A stretch of DNA of 64,000 bases from Zea mays (lineage: Eukaryota > Streptophyta > Magnoliopsida > Poales > Poaceae). Positions 9,838 to 21,105 of the stretch are shown here, piece by piece; position 1 is the first letter of the stretch; each line of letters starts with the position of its first letter. The DNA lies in assembly GCF_902167145.1 (NCBI RefSeq), contig NC_050096.1, positions 82,642,683-82,706,682 on the forward strand, in the 5' to 3' direction. A program made the translations under genes and the position numbers. The notes beneath the pieces are model-generated. The model saw only the letters and a list, made by a program, of their open reading frames with translations. It had not been told where the DNA came from and did not search any database.

Positions 9838-12615
9838 AGAACACATTTTAGGACTAACTAATGTTCATTTTGAGAAAGACAGGATTTGTAGAGCAAGCCA
9901 AGCAGGGAAGCAAGTTAGAATCCATCATCCACATAAAAATATCATGACGACTGATAAGCCACTTGAGCTACTCCACATGGACCTATTTGGCCCGATCGCT
10001 TACATAAGCATCGACGGGAGTAAGTACTGTTTAGTTATTGTGGATGATTATTGTCGCTTCACTTGGGTATTCTTTTTGCAGGAAAAATATCAAACCCAAG
10101 AGACCTTAAAGAGATTCTTAAGACGAGCTCAAAATGAGTTCAGATTAAGAATAAAAAAGATTAGAAACGACAATGGAATGGAGTTCAAAAACTCACAAAT
10201 TGAAGGATTTCTTGAGGAGGAGGGCACCAAGCATGAGTTCTCTTCTCCCTACACACCTCAACAAAATGGTGTAGTGGAGAGGAAGAATAGAACTCTATTG
10301 GACATGGCAAGGACCATGCTTGATGAGTACAAGACACCAGATCGGTTTTGGGTAGAGACAATTAACACCGCCTGCTATTCCATCAACCGACTCTACCTTC
10401 ACCGAATCCTCAAGAAAACATCGTATGAACTCCTTACCGGTAAAAAGCCCAATGTTTATTATTTTAGAGTTTTTGGGAGCAAATGCTTTATTCTTATTAA
10501 GAGAGGTAGAAATTCTAAATTTGCTCCTAAAGCAGTAGAAGGCTTTTTACTTGGTTATGACTCAAACACAAGGGCATCTAGAGTCTTCAACAAGTCCACT
10601 AGATTTGTTGAAGTTTCTTGTGACATTGTCTTTGATGAGACTAATGGCTCCCAAGTGGAGCAAATTGATCTTGAGGAATTAGATGATGAAGAGGCTCCAT
10701 GCGTCATGCTAAGGAATATGTCCATTTGTGATGTGTGTCCAAAAGAACCCGAAGAGCCTCCACTAGCACAAGATCAACCATCATCTTCCATGCAAGCATC
10801 TCCACCAACCCAAGATGAGGATCAGGCTCAAGAAGAAGATGATGAAGATCAAGACAATGAGCCACCTCAAGAGGAGGACATTGATCAAGGGGGAGATGAA
10901 GATGAACAAGACAAGGAAGATGGTCAAGAAATTTGGAATCAAAGACCGCCACACCCAAGAGTCCACCAAGCAATTCAAAGAGATCACCCCGTCAACTCCA
11001 TTCTTGGTGACATTCACAAGGGGGTAACCACTAGATCTCGAGTTGCTCATTTTTGTGAACATTACTCTTTTGTGTCTTCTATTGAGCCATACAGGATAGA
11101 GGATGCACTAAGAGATTCGGATTGGGTGGTGGCTATGCAAGAGGAGCTCAACAACTTCACAAGGAATGAGGTATGGCATTTAGTTCCACGTCCTAACCAA
11201 AATGTTGTAGGTACCAAGTGGGTATTCCAAAACAAGCAAGATGAGCATGGTGTGGTGATAAGGAACAAAGCACGACTTGTGGCAAAAGGTTATTCACAAA
11301 TCGAAGGTTTGGATTTCGATGAAACCTATGCACCCGTAGCTAGGCTTGAGTCAATTCATATATTACTTGCCTATGCTACTTACCATGGCTTTAAGCTATA
11401 TCAAATGGACGTGAAGAGTGCCTTCCTCAATGGACCTATCAAGGAAGAGGTCTATGTTGAGCAACCTCTCGGCTTTGAAGATAGTGAGTATCCTAACCAT
11501 GTTTATAAGCTCTTAAAGGCGCTTTATGGGCTTAAGCAAGCCCCAAGAGCATGGTATGAATGCCTGCGAAACTTCCTTATCACTAATGGCTTCAAAGTTG
11601 GTAAAGCTGACCCTACTCTCTTCACTAAAACAATTGGAAAAGACTTGTTTATATGCCAAATTTATGTTGATGATATTATATTTGGGTCTACTAACAAGTC
11701 AACTTGTGAAGAGTTTAGTAGGATAATGATACAGAAATTCGAGATGTCTATGATGGGTGAGTTGAAGTAGTTTCTTGGATTCCAAGTTAAGCAACTCCAA
11801 GAGGGCACCTTCATCAGCCAAACTAAGTACATTCAAGACATACTTAAGAAGTTTGGAATGAAGAATGGCAAACCCATCAAGACACCCATGGGAACAAATG
11901 GGCATCTCGACCTCGATACGGGAGGTAAATCCGTAGATCAAAAGGTATACCTGTCGATGATAGGATCTTTACTCTATTTATGTGCTTCATGACCGGATAT
12001 TGTGCTTTCTGTATGCATGTGTGCAAGGTTCCAGGCAAATCCTAAGGAAGTTCACCTTAGGGTCGTGAAAAGAATCATGAGATATCTAGTTTACACTCCT
12101 AAGTTTGGACTTTGGTACCCCAGGGGATCTACCTTTGATTTAATTGGATATTCCGATGCCGATTATGCAGGGTGTAAAATAGACCGGAAGAACCCATTAG
12201 AGACTTGTCAGTTTCTGGGAAGATCCCTGGTGTCTTGGGCTTCAAAGAAACAAAACTCAGTAGCTCTTTCTACCGCCGAAGCCGAGTATATTGCTGCAGG
12301 CCATTGTTGTGCACAATTACTTTGGATCAGGCAAACCCTTAGGGACTATGGCTACAAATTGAGCAAATTCCCTCTCCTATATGACAATGAGAGAGCAATC
12401 CACATGGCGGATAATCCCATTGAACACAGCCGCACTAAGAACATAGACATCCGGTATCACTTTCTGAGAGATCACCAACAAAAGGGGATATCGAGATTGC
12501 TTATGTTAACACTCATAATCAATTAGTCGATATCTTTACTAAGCCACTAGATGAAAAGACCTTTAGCAAACTTAGGAATGAGCTAAATATACTTGATTCT
12601 CAGAACTTTGATTAA
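9838..12615 (+). pseudogene. pol: Element A pol, second segment (integrase to RNase H), decayed
   Basis: After the right TSD copy (9838-9842) the frame resumes with the Cys half of the HHCC domain. The second Cys of CxxC is replaced by Ser (ICRAS). The integrase core keeps [14 protein letters not shown] and NGVVERKNR. An acidic linker (about 10640-10940) leads to RT with [14 protein letters not shown] and YVDD (about 11663-11674), then RNase H with YSDADYAGC and STAEAEY. Breaks are TAG at 11768-11770 (a Tyr codon in relatives), TGA at 11990-11992 and a one-base deletion near 12485. The deletion moves the last 43 codons to another frame, which ends at TAA 12613-12615. The protein would be non-functional. 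Confidence 0.92.
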
Positions 12616-13658
12616 AACATTGCACACATAGCTAATTCATATACCTTTGATCATGTCTCTTTCATTCGGTACAAAGGCATACTTCTTATTCTTCTTGTGC
12701 CAAGGCTAAGACTAATGTGCTTTCAAGTATATTTCTATGTTTAGTCTTAGATTGAAAGGGAAATGGAGTATTTGGCAAAGAAAACGCTTCCACTCCAACT
12801 CTGATGGTATCATTTACCCTTTGTCATTACTCATGTAACTCTCAATTGGTATGACCCTTCACTCATATTTCCTTCACCAATGTGGGAGAAACTATAAAGG
12901 GCTCTCAAGCTCTCCGTTTTTGGCGATTAATGCCAAAGGGGGAGAAAGTATTAAGCCCAAAGCAAAAGGACCGCACCTCCATTTCAAAATTTTCAAAAAT
13001 AAAGGAAGAAATTACTTCATTAGTGTTTATTTCAATTGGTATTTGAGTTAGTCTCAAAATGAATTTTCAATTAGGAAATTACTTCATTAGTGTTTATTTC
13101 AATTGGTATTTGAGTTAGTCTCAAAATGAATTTTCAATTAGTATCTTATTTGACTTCAATGAGTATGAAAAATTTTCAATTGGTATCTCATTTGGCTTCG
13201 AAGTTTCAATAAGGATAGAGATTTCAATTGGTATAATTTCATTTAGCATCTATTTCAAAAAGGGAAAATCATTCAAAAACCCTGTTGAAAGCTAAGGGTA
13301 GAATTTCTTCAGGGGGAGCATTCATCTAGTCAAAGGAAAGCATTTGAAACAGGGGGAGGAATTTTAAATCTTAAAAATGCTTCTTGCAATCATATTCCTA
13401 TACCTTTGACTATTTGCAAAAGATTTTGAAAAGATTTTTCGAAAAGATTTGCAAAAACAAACAAGTGGTGCAAATGTGGTCCAAAATGTTAAATAGGAGA
13501 AAAGCAATCACATTCACAGTTAGACATATGTATAAAATCCTTCAATGGTTTAATTCTAAGTAACCTATGCACATCTATCTCAATTACAAACTAGTTACAT
13601 TTCTACACTCTATATTTGCTTTGGTTTGTGTTGGCATCAATCACCAAAAAGCGGAGAT
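12616..13658 (+). other. Element A 3' noncoding region with PBS-like and PPT-like repeats
   Basis: No coding frame is recognisable between pol and the 3' LTR. The stretch holds PPT-like runs at 12933-12948, 13310-13320 and 13350-13360. The expected PPT at 13645-13658 is mutated (AAAAAGCGGAGAT). The 11-mer TCAATTGGTAT occurs five times (12842, 13032, 13099, 13176, 13224) and equals the LTR-end plus PBS junction of these elements. A direct 67-base duplication is also present (separate entry). Confidence 0.8.
13008..13141 (+). repeat. Perfect 67-bp tandem duplication in element A
   Basis: Bases 13008-13074 and 13075-13141 are the same 67-mer, by eye without mismatch. Each copy contains one TCAATTGGTAT motif. 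The perfect match indicates a recent duplication. Confidence 0.93.
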
Positions 13659-13826
13659 TGAAAGGGAAATGGGCTTAATCATTTCCTATAATTCATTTTG
13701 GTGGTTGACGTCCATCACAAACCACGTAGACTAACTAGTTTGCCTAGATGTCATTTATCTCAGGTGCATAAGGTTCAACACAAACCAAGAAAGAAATTCA
13801 GTTGGGGACACAAACAAATTTGGAGC
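13659..13826 (+). repeat. Element A 3' LTR, first part
   Basis: The LTR begins TGAAAGGGAAATGGGC right after the degenerate PPT. It is cut after 168 bases by gypsy element B and resumes at 30246. The last five bases, GGAGC (13822-13826), are the left TSD of B. Confidence 0.9.
13822..13826. repeat. Target-site duplication of element B (GGAGC)
   Basis: GGAGC at 13822-13826 is repeated at 30241-30245, exactly flanking the TGTTGGGG...CCCCAACA ends of B. Confidence 0.93.
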
Positions 13827-14501
13827 TGTTGGGGGCCTTCGGCTTCCGAAGATCCTCAAAAACATGATTTAACAATGTTTCTGGAAGTATAATGCCTGAA
13901 CAGGTACCTTCGGACTTGAGTTGAAACCACAGCGTGAAGAAGCACAAGAAGGAGTACGAAGGATAGCGCGAAGCTGAAGCTGTGCGCAGGAGAGCTTCGG
14001 CATGATAGCAGAAAAGGAAAACCGACTTAAAGATGAAAAGGCTATTTAGACCTTGATGGATTACTATAGAATCATTAGCAAATGTAAAGGGCATGGGTGT
14101 AATTTCACATGGGCTGCATTCCGTGCCTATAAATAGATGAACAGTGCTCCCGTACTGTTCACGCAGACTAGGCATTGATCCTTGCATCACGCTGGTACTT
14201 TTACCTTCTTTCAAGTCGAAGGTACACTTGTAATTTGATATTATTTATATTTTTCCATAGTAATAAAATAGAAATGAGATAATGATAATATATGACTGTT
14301 TATATTATCCTTTATGTTTTATGTGATTCTTTCTTCATCTCTATATGTTATGTTGATGAAGGTATGTTCTTCATTACCTTCGTCCGAAAGTCATTATATC
14401 CTAAGGGAAATAATGCTTCGAAGGACGAAGGGCTTTAACGTTTAACGTTTTCTGTGTTGCCTTATTCTTAACTCATAGCACTTGAGAACAAGTCCCCAAC
14501 A
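13827..14501 (+). repeat. Element B 5' LTR (675 bp)
   Basis: It starts TGTTGGGGGCCTTCGG and ends AGTCCCCAACA. A TATAAATA box is at 14128-14135. Repeated CTTCGG/CCGAAG words are scattered through the LTR and the interior. It is followed directly by the PBS. Confidence 0.92.
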
Positions 14502-14518
14502 TTGGCGCCCACCTCCGG
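14502..14518 (+). promoter_or_regulatory. Element B primer-binding site
   Basis: TTGGCGCCCACC follows the LTR end directly. This is a common plant gypsy PBS form. The exact tRNA was not determined. Confidence 0.75.
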
Positions 14519-14561
14519 TGAACCCTTTTTCGACCACCTTCGGCAAGCATCGACCTTCGTC

Positions 14562-16076
14562 ATGCCGCCAAAGAAAGCTTCGGCAACAGGGGCTGCCGCT
14601 CTGCAGCCGCTGGACCCAAACTAGGAGACCCTTTCTCTTCGGGAGGCCCGAAGCCAGAAGAGGAAGGCCACTAGTCCAACACCACAAGAGGATGAGTTGG
14701 ACCAAGAAATTAGGAATATGGAGATGCTTCATCAGCAGGTACAGAAGAAGAAGGAGAAGATGGCTCGGTTAGCTGACCTGCAAAGGCAGATTGACGAAGC
14801 TACCGAAGAAGTGCGTCATCTTGCTCAAGATGAGCAGAACCGAAGGCCCCACCACAGAGAGCTGCACCAAGAGGGCTTCTTCAACGAGGATGACTGGTAT
14901 GAGGACTTCCATCATGGAAATTTTGCTTTTGATGATGCTTCTCCTCTGTCAGCAGAACTGCAGGCTACGCCCTGGCCCCCGTCTTACAAGCCACCCCAGC
15001 TCCCCATGTATGACGGACACTCAGATCCGAAGCAGTTTCTGATGAGCTACGAAGCAACTATATCTTCGTATGGTGGCAACAATGCAGTCATGGCGAAATC
15101 CTTCGTCATGGCAGTCAAAAATGTTGCACAAACTTGGTACTCCTCTCTTCGGCCAGGAACAATCACATCATGGCAGAAGCTGAAGGATATGTTGGTCACC
15201 AGTTTTCAAGGGTTTTAGACGAAGCAGGTTACCGCTCAAACCTTGTTCCAGTGCACACAAGATCAAGAAGAATATCTCCAGGCGTATGTCCGAAGATTCT
15301 TGCGTCTGAGGGCACAAGCGCCAACAGTGCCTAATGAAATTGTCATTGAGGCCATGATTAAGGGGCTTCGACCAGGACCTTCAGCACAATACTTCACCAG
15401 GAAGCCCCCTCAAACCCTGGAGAAACTGCTTCAGAAGATGGATGAATACATCCGCGCTGACAATGATTTTCGACAGAGAAGGGAGGAAGCTTACAGGTTC
15501 TCCGAAATGGCCAGGGGCTTCGGAGGGAGAATCCACCCTAGGCACGTCAGATCAATTCATTCCACTCAGAATGACGATAGGGAAAGTCAACAACAGAGGC
15601 CGCAATATTCTTCCCAGGCTTCGGGGCACCAACAGAGCTATCCTCGGCCCCCAGCTCCAAGGGGCAGAGGCGCCAGGGGCTTCGGAGGAAGGTTTGGGGA
15701 TCAGCCCAGGAAAATTTATTGTCTATTATGCGGTGAGGACAAGGGCCACACTACCAGGATGTGCCATGTCACCATCCAGAAACATAAAGAGATAGTAGAA
15801 GCTGCAGCCCAACAGAGCCAGCCGAAGCAAGTCATGCATACTGCTTCGTACCACTCACCGTACATTCCAGAGTATGTTGGTAACCATCCTGCAGCCTCTA
15901 TTGCTTCGGCAAGCCAACCTCAGGCATCTTGGCAACAACCTCCACCTCCACCACCATTGCAACGAGGCCAGCAGCCAGAAGGGAGCCAGCACACTCATCA
16001 GCAACGAGACTTCAGAGATGAGTCCGAAGCTCGCACAGTCAACAGTACTGTGCCAGAATCGAAGCACATCTACTAG
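14562..16076 (+). pseudogene. gag: Element B gag (gypsy Gag), two premature stops
   Basis: The ATG at 14562 opens a frame of about 504 codons ending at 16074-16076. It has an N-terminal coiled-coil (QQVQKKKEKMARLADLQRQI) and a Retrotrans_gag core of about 130 residues with YDGHSDPKQFL. A Pro/Arg/Gly-rich linker precedes a zinc knuckle of the form CxxC.....H....C (CLLCGEDKGHTTRMC), which has one residue more than the classical spacing. In-frame TAG codons at 14622-14624 and 15216-15218 replace likely CAG codons. If the second is the only serious break, a truncated Gag of about 220 residues could be made. Gag would bind element RNA; other enzymes must come from a relative. Confidence 0.88.
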
Positions 16077-17091
16077 AAGATATCCTACTTCTGAAATAGT
16101 TCTGGCATTCGTTATCATTTTTCTTTTTTAATAGAGAACAATCGTTAAAAGCCTAAGTTTTTCCTATCGTTTTCAATTCCTTGTAATAGCTTCATTTTGG
16201 CCATAGTGGAAATGTATCTCTTTTACAGACTCACGAAGTCCAAAAAGTTGGTGAAGCACGAAAGTTGCTCTCAAGAGAGCGCGGGGTTCACAATCACATT
16301 ACAAGTTTTGCCGAAGCAATAGAAAGTCGTTCTAAGGAACGCAGTGTAAGTTTCTCGAAGCAACAAAAAGTCGTTCCTAAGGGAGCGCAGTGTAAGTTTT
16401 CTGCTCAAAAGTCGTTCCAAAGGGAATGCAGAGCTTACAGCGAAAAATAAACGCTGATTCCGCCGAAGTAAAAGGCGAAGCGTGAAAAGTTAACGCGAAC
16501 ACCGCTGAAGTAAAAGGCGAAGAAGCTCCTAAGGGAGGCTTACAGCGAAAAGTCAGCGCTGATACACCAAAAAATAAGCGGTGAAGCCGAAAAATAAACG
16601 GCAAAAAGATTGTGTGCTTTACTGAGGGAATGTGTGTGTATCTTCGGCACAAATACCATTTTGCACAGCATAACATCATTACATCATTTTGCATAGCATA
16701 ACATCATACATCATATTGCATCAATGGCGCAAGAAGGGGATTCAATGTTGATCTTCGGAGATTGTTTCGAAGAAGCAGTGCCAAGGCACAAAATAAGTAT
16801 TAAAGAAGTATAGCTTCGTCAAACTCTAAAATGAAAAGGAGATCTATTGCTTACGAAGCATAATGATTTTACGAAGATTGGATGTTTTTACGAAATATGG
16901 ATATTCTTCAAAACGCATGAAAAGAAGGGAAGGTGTTTTTTCGCCGAAGGCTCAAAAACGGTATGTACGTAGAGTTTCATGCATCGTAAAGAATTCAGTT
17001 ACAAGCAGCTTAAATATTACATTCAAAATTATAAAAATATTACGCACTTTGTTCAGCAAATGTTACATTCCAAATGTTTTTACAATAAAAG
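16077..17091 (+). other. Element B middle noncoding region with degenerate short repeats
   Basis: No coding frame is recognised between the convergent gag and antisense gene. From about 16255 to 16620 an imperfect repeat recurs with the words AAAGTCGTTC, CTAAGG.A.CGCAGTGTAAG, TTACAGCGAAAA and GAAGTAAAAGGCGAAG. Several units contain a small inverted pair (for example TTCCTAAGGGA) able to form hairpins. Further right the sequence is AT-rich. Confidence 0.7.
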
Positions 17092-20000
17092 CTATTCTTC
17101 TTTTAAAACTGCTTCCGCAGCTTCGTTCAGCAGTCGATTAACAGCTTCGTCCAAAATAACTTCGGCCACTTTAGTGACTTCATCTTCTTTCTCTACTTCT
17201 GGGTTGGCCATCGACTCGAAGGGCTCTGGAGGAGGAGATAGTTCAGCTGCGATATAAAACGTAAATAAGTCCGAAGTCGCAAAATGAGTAAATAAAGTTA
17301 AAAAGTTATTAAGCAATACCTATCCCGCCTCTCAAGTTCTGTCGCTTTCTCAGCTGCCTTCGTCGCTTCTTTTGAATCATGGGAATCTTTTTCATTCTTT
17401 TTTATCATCTCGGGCGCCATCCCTCGGTCGCCATTCTCCCAGATGTTAGTAAAGAATTTTCCGCCAATTAAGCTTGCTTTGGCCGAGGGATCTTTTGTAT
17501 CTTCAATAGATAAAGTAGCTTCGGCTTGAGCCAAAGCTTTCACATGGTCGCAGCCTGACTTCTCTAAAATAGCTGCGATTCCCTTGGCACCCGAGAAAGC
17601 GCAGATTTCCCTGCGACCACTCAAAACTTCCTCAAAAGCTTCAGCTTTGTTGCTGATCCAATCAATTGGGCCTTCAGGATCACCCCTTACGAAGTCGTCT
17701 TCGTTAGAGAATGCGCCAACATTGGCGAAGCTAGTTTTTATTTTCTTAACACACTCTATAGACTTTTCATAGCACCTCTCCTTGGATGCACGAAGTTCAT
17801 CAACTGTTTTTTGTAAGTGGTTCCTCCAATATACACTAATATCTCGATCAGCCTCTACAAGACCACATTTTTCTTTAGCTTCGAATAGCTGTTTCTGAAG
17901 ATCTTCGATTTCGTATTTCTGAGCTTCAGCTTGGGCTTTGGAAGCAACTTCGTCTTCTTTTATTTTGTTCAACAATGAGTTTAATATTTTATCTTTTTCA
18001 AGACCTTCGTTCCTTAGTTCAATTACTTCGGAACGAAGGTTGTTTAAGGCTATGGTATACCCTTCATCTTCAGCACTTTTTTGCGCTTTGAGGGCGTTGC
18101 TAAGGATAAGGCCCTTCAAAAAATGCGGAATTAGGTGTAAGCAAATGGAAAATTTTGTTTTTAAATACAAAAATCTCATTTTCTCACCTTTAAACTATTG
18201 TATGCTAAGCTGTCGGCCAACTCATCTTTTGATAACACTGAGAGCCCATCTTCTAGTGTCGGGAACCCGAAGCTCTTGCCCATCTCTCGGCAGACAGAAA
18301 TCTCTTTGCTGTATGGGAGACAATACAAGAAGTCTTCTTCCCCGCTGTCGTTGAATACCAGTGCCCCCTTTGGATATTTCAATCTTTGAGCATAGAATTG
18401 AGCCTCTCGCTTTTCTTTCTCAGATAATCTTTTTCCTGAAGCACGTCGTATAATATAATCAGGAGCTTCAGATGATGCTTCGGGAATAGGAATGGCGGTT
18501 TTTCCAGTTAGAATTACTTCTGTAGCTTCTTTCTCCGTCTTTTCTCCGATTTCCAAGGATTTCTCCTTGGCGGGCTCTGAAGGCCCAACTTCGGTCTCGA
18601 CTTGGATCTTGGCAGCTTCGGCCTCAATTTGTGTTTCCGAAGCTTCGGCAGCTTTCTTCAGAGTAGAGCTTGAAGATTTTATTGTTTCTAGCACATCTAA
18701 TAGGTTGACCATTCTCTTCCTCTTGGGAGTCGTTGAAAGATCCTTTTGTGCCTTCGGCATTGTCACCTCTGCCGAAGGACTTATTACTTCTAATATCCTC
18801 GTTTTCTCAACCTTCATCTCTTCAATGTTAATGGCCTTCGGCTCATCTGATTTGGCTGATGATGCCTTCGGCGATACAGACGATTCTTTAATTTTCTGCA
18901 TAATCCAAGTTTCTTGCCTTCGGTCACCGAAGAGGTCTCACCGCCAAATTCGGGCACTGTGGCCAGTTCAATATAGCGCGGTCGATGAGTAAGGACCTTC
19001 ACCCTTTTCCTCTTCGGCACAGGCTCGCTCGGAGCGGCTGAAACATCATCTCTCCCAGAACCTCCACTTTTTCTTTTTTGCCCCTAGGGCGGGTAACGGT
19101 AGTCAGGATACATGAACCCAAGAGCATCAAAAACTCTGTTTAGTCTCTTCTTTTTCCGGTTCCCGAAGGTCGCAGGTAATGCATTATCTTCTGCTCTGGA
19201 GTATAGCCCAAGCAGCTCATCGCTTGTAGCTTCGACGCTTTTCAGCCAGTCGTCGTCTGGCTCGATAAACTGGTCTCTAAACCTAAAGGTATATTTTAGT
19301 CGAACCAAACCACCTTTGTGGGGATTGCTGATGGTTTCTTTTGGCATCTCCTAGTTGGCTACCAATGGCCATATTCTGTAGGCCACGTGCTCTTGAACTA
19401 AGTCCCTTGTCCCGATGAAAGAGCAGACTAAGTTGAAGGCCTTGCGACATTCTTCGGCCGCTTCGTCAATTTCTACCTTCGGTTTCCGGAGCCCGAAGCG
19501 TTGCCAGATAGGGCGCATGATTATCTCTTTAATGTCTTCTCGTGCCTTTAAATCATTTTTTACATAGAACCAGTCTTTCGTCTAGTCTCCGGGCCATCTC
19601 TTCCGAAAAGTCGGTACTGGGGAGCTTGAGCCAGAACGGGCAACGAAGCTATAGCAGCCGAAATTGTTATGATACTGTTCTTTACCCCAGGGCTTCGTCT
19701 CATATAACAGTTCATGCATACTACAGAAACTTTTTGCATTTGGCTCCAAGCCCTAACTCCTTACAGCCCATACGAAGATTCCCATTCTTATAATGGCTTC
19801 GGGGGTAATCTGGTGAAGGTAAATCTAGAATATCTTCAAAACCTCGACTACGAAGCTGCTTAGAGAGAGCCGAAGCCCAGCCTTGAAAAAGCTTCGGAAG
19901 ATCACGACTTCATTCTCCTCTGGAGTAGGACAAGTCTTCTCTCTGTCATCAGCCCTCACAATAGACATATCCCAAAAGTATCTCCCCCTCATGTTGTCAA

Positions 20001-20250
20001 GATGGCTTTGTTTAATAGTTGATTTTCCAAAAACTGCATGGCTCGGTTGCCAGGGTCGATCTTCGGAGTCTTCCCCGCCGCTTTCCACATCATAGCTGTC
20101 ACTATCACTAGTGTCTTCAGATAAACCCTCCAAAATTTCCCTAGTAATCTTCTCTGCATTTGTCTTTGCTATTGATTCAATAAAGCCAAGATTCATCTCC
20201 TCAGAAAGGCTCAGCTTCGATTCACCGATAGCTTTCTCATCCTCAGACAT
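17092..20250 (-). pseudogene. Element B antisense gene: spliced, gypsy-type transposon domain (Transposase_28-like) plus coiled-coil
   Basis: ATG at 20250 (MSEDEKAIGES). The minus frame encodes an acidic start, then a domain with FRSFFKAGL, ITPEAIIRMGIFVWA, a Gly/Cys-rich segment and WFYVKNDL (about 19980-19500), then basic and low-complexity regions. A coiled-coil follows the intron (about 18113-17330), and the C-terminus ends at 17092. Intron 18187-18114 (GTGAG...GAAG, 74 bp) joins frames in phase. A second candidate intron is 17319-17247, whose phases are off by one base. Stops are at 19825, near 19755, near 19595, near 19350 and at 19084. A frameshift near 18910 changes frame. The domain resembles the Huck antisense gene at 44508. 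Its role is unknown. No convincing TATA box is seen upstream. Confidence 0.78.
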
Positions 20251-20569
20251 CTTCGAAAATGCTGAGAAAGTGCTCTCAAAGCCGAAGCTTAAAAATTTAA
20301 AAAAAAGCCAAGCAAGTGTTGGTGCGCAAGAGCTAAAAATTGAGTAAGCAAGAGCAGATGGCAAGAAAGCGTGCTAAATGAGGGCCCGCTTGTTCATGGT
20401 GTGCTCTTATTCATACGCCAGGTGCATTGCATGCTGGAGGGCTCGCTTGTCAGTGGCTGTTGCTATTCTAGCAAAGGGAAGGTATTTTTTCGGACCTTCG
20501 GCTCAGTGCCTTCGTCCTTGTCGCAATCTAAATTTATCATTCTAACAAATTAATATTGTGAGGGGCTAC
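20251..20569 (+). other. Element B region between antisense gene start and 3' LTR, with PPT
   Basis: No coding sequence is seen. The last bases, TGAGGGGCTAC (20559-20569), form the polypurine tract directly before the 3' LTR. The promoter of the antisense gene should lie here, but I see no clear box. Confidence 0.7.
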
Positions 20570-21105
20570 TGTTGGGGGCCTTCGGCTTCTGAAGGTCCTC
20601 AAAAACATGATTTAACAATTTTTCTGGAAGTATAATGCCTGAACAGGTACCTTCGGACTTGAGTTGAAACCACAGCGTGAAGAAGCACAAGGAGTACGAA
20701 GGATAGCGCGAAGCCGAAGCTGTGTGCAGGAGAGCTTCGGCATGATAGCAGAAAAGGAAAACCGACTTAAAGATGAAAAGGCTATTTAGACCTTGATGGA
20801 TTACTATAGAATCATTAGCAAATGTAAAGGGCATTGATATAATTTCACATGGGCTATGTCCCGTGCCTATAAATAGATGAACAGTGCTCCCGTACTGTTC
20901 ACGCGGACTAGGCATTGATCCTTGCGTCACGCTGGTACTTTTACCTTCTTTCAAGTCGAAGGTACACTTGTAATTTGATATTATTTCTATTTTTCCATAG
21001 TAATAAAATAGAAGTGAGATAATGATAATATATGACTATTTATATTATCCTTTATGTTTTATGTGATTCTTTCTTCATCTCTATATGTTATGTTGATGAA
21101 GGTAT
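20570..21105 (+). repeat. Element B 3' LTR, first part
   Basis: It matches 13827-14357 with about 20 differences over the whole LTR and a 3-base deletion near 20690. The TATA box is at 20868-20875. It is interrupted by element C and resumes at 30105. The final GGTAT (21101-21105) is the left TSD of C. Confidence 0.92.
21101..21105. repeat. Target-site duplication of element C (GGTAT)
   Basis: GGTAT at 21101-21105 recurs at 30100-30104 around element C. The uninterrupted version of the site is seen in the 5' LTR of B near 14361. Confidence 0.95.

Noticed and set aside
9776..9842. Start of the long plus-strand frame inside the D LTR
   Set aside because: The first 22 codons are LTR sequence read by chance. 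The real A pol segment begins after the TSD.
12616..13640. Possible env-like gene of a Sirevirus
   Set aside because: No frame longer than about 70 codons and no signal or membrane pattern is present; the stretch is noncoding.
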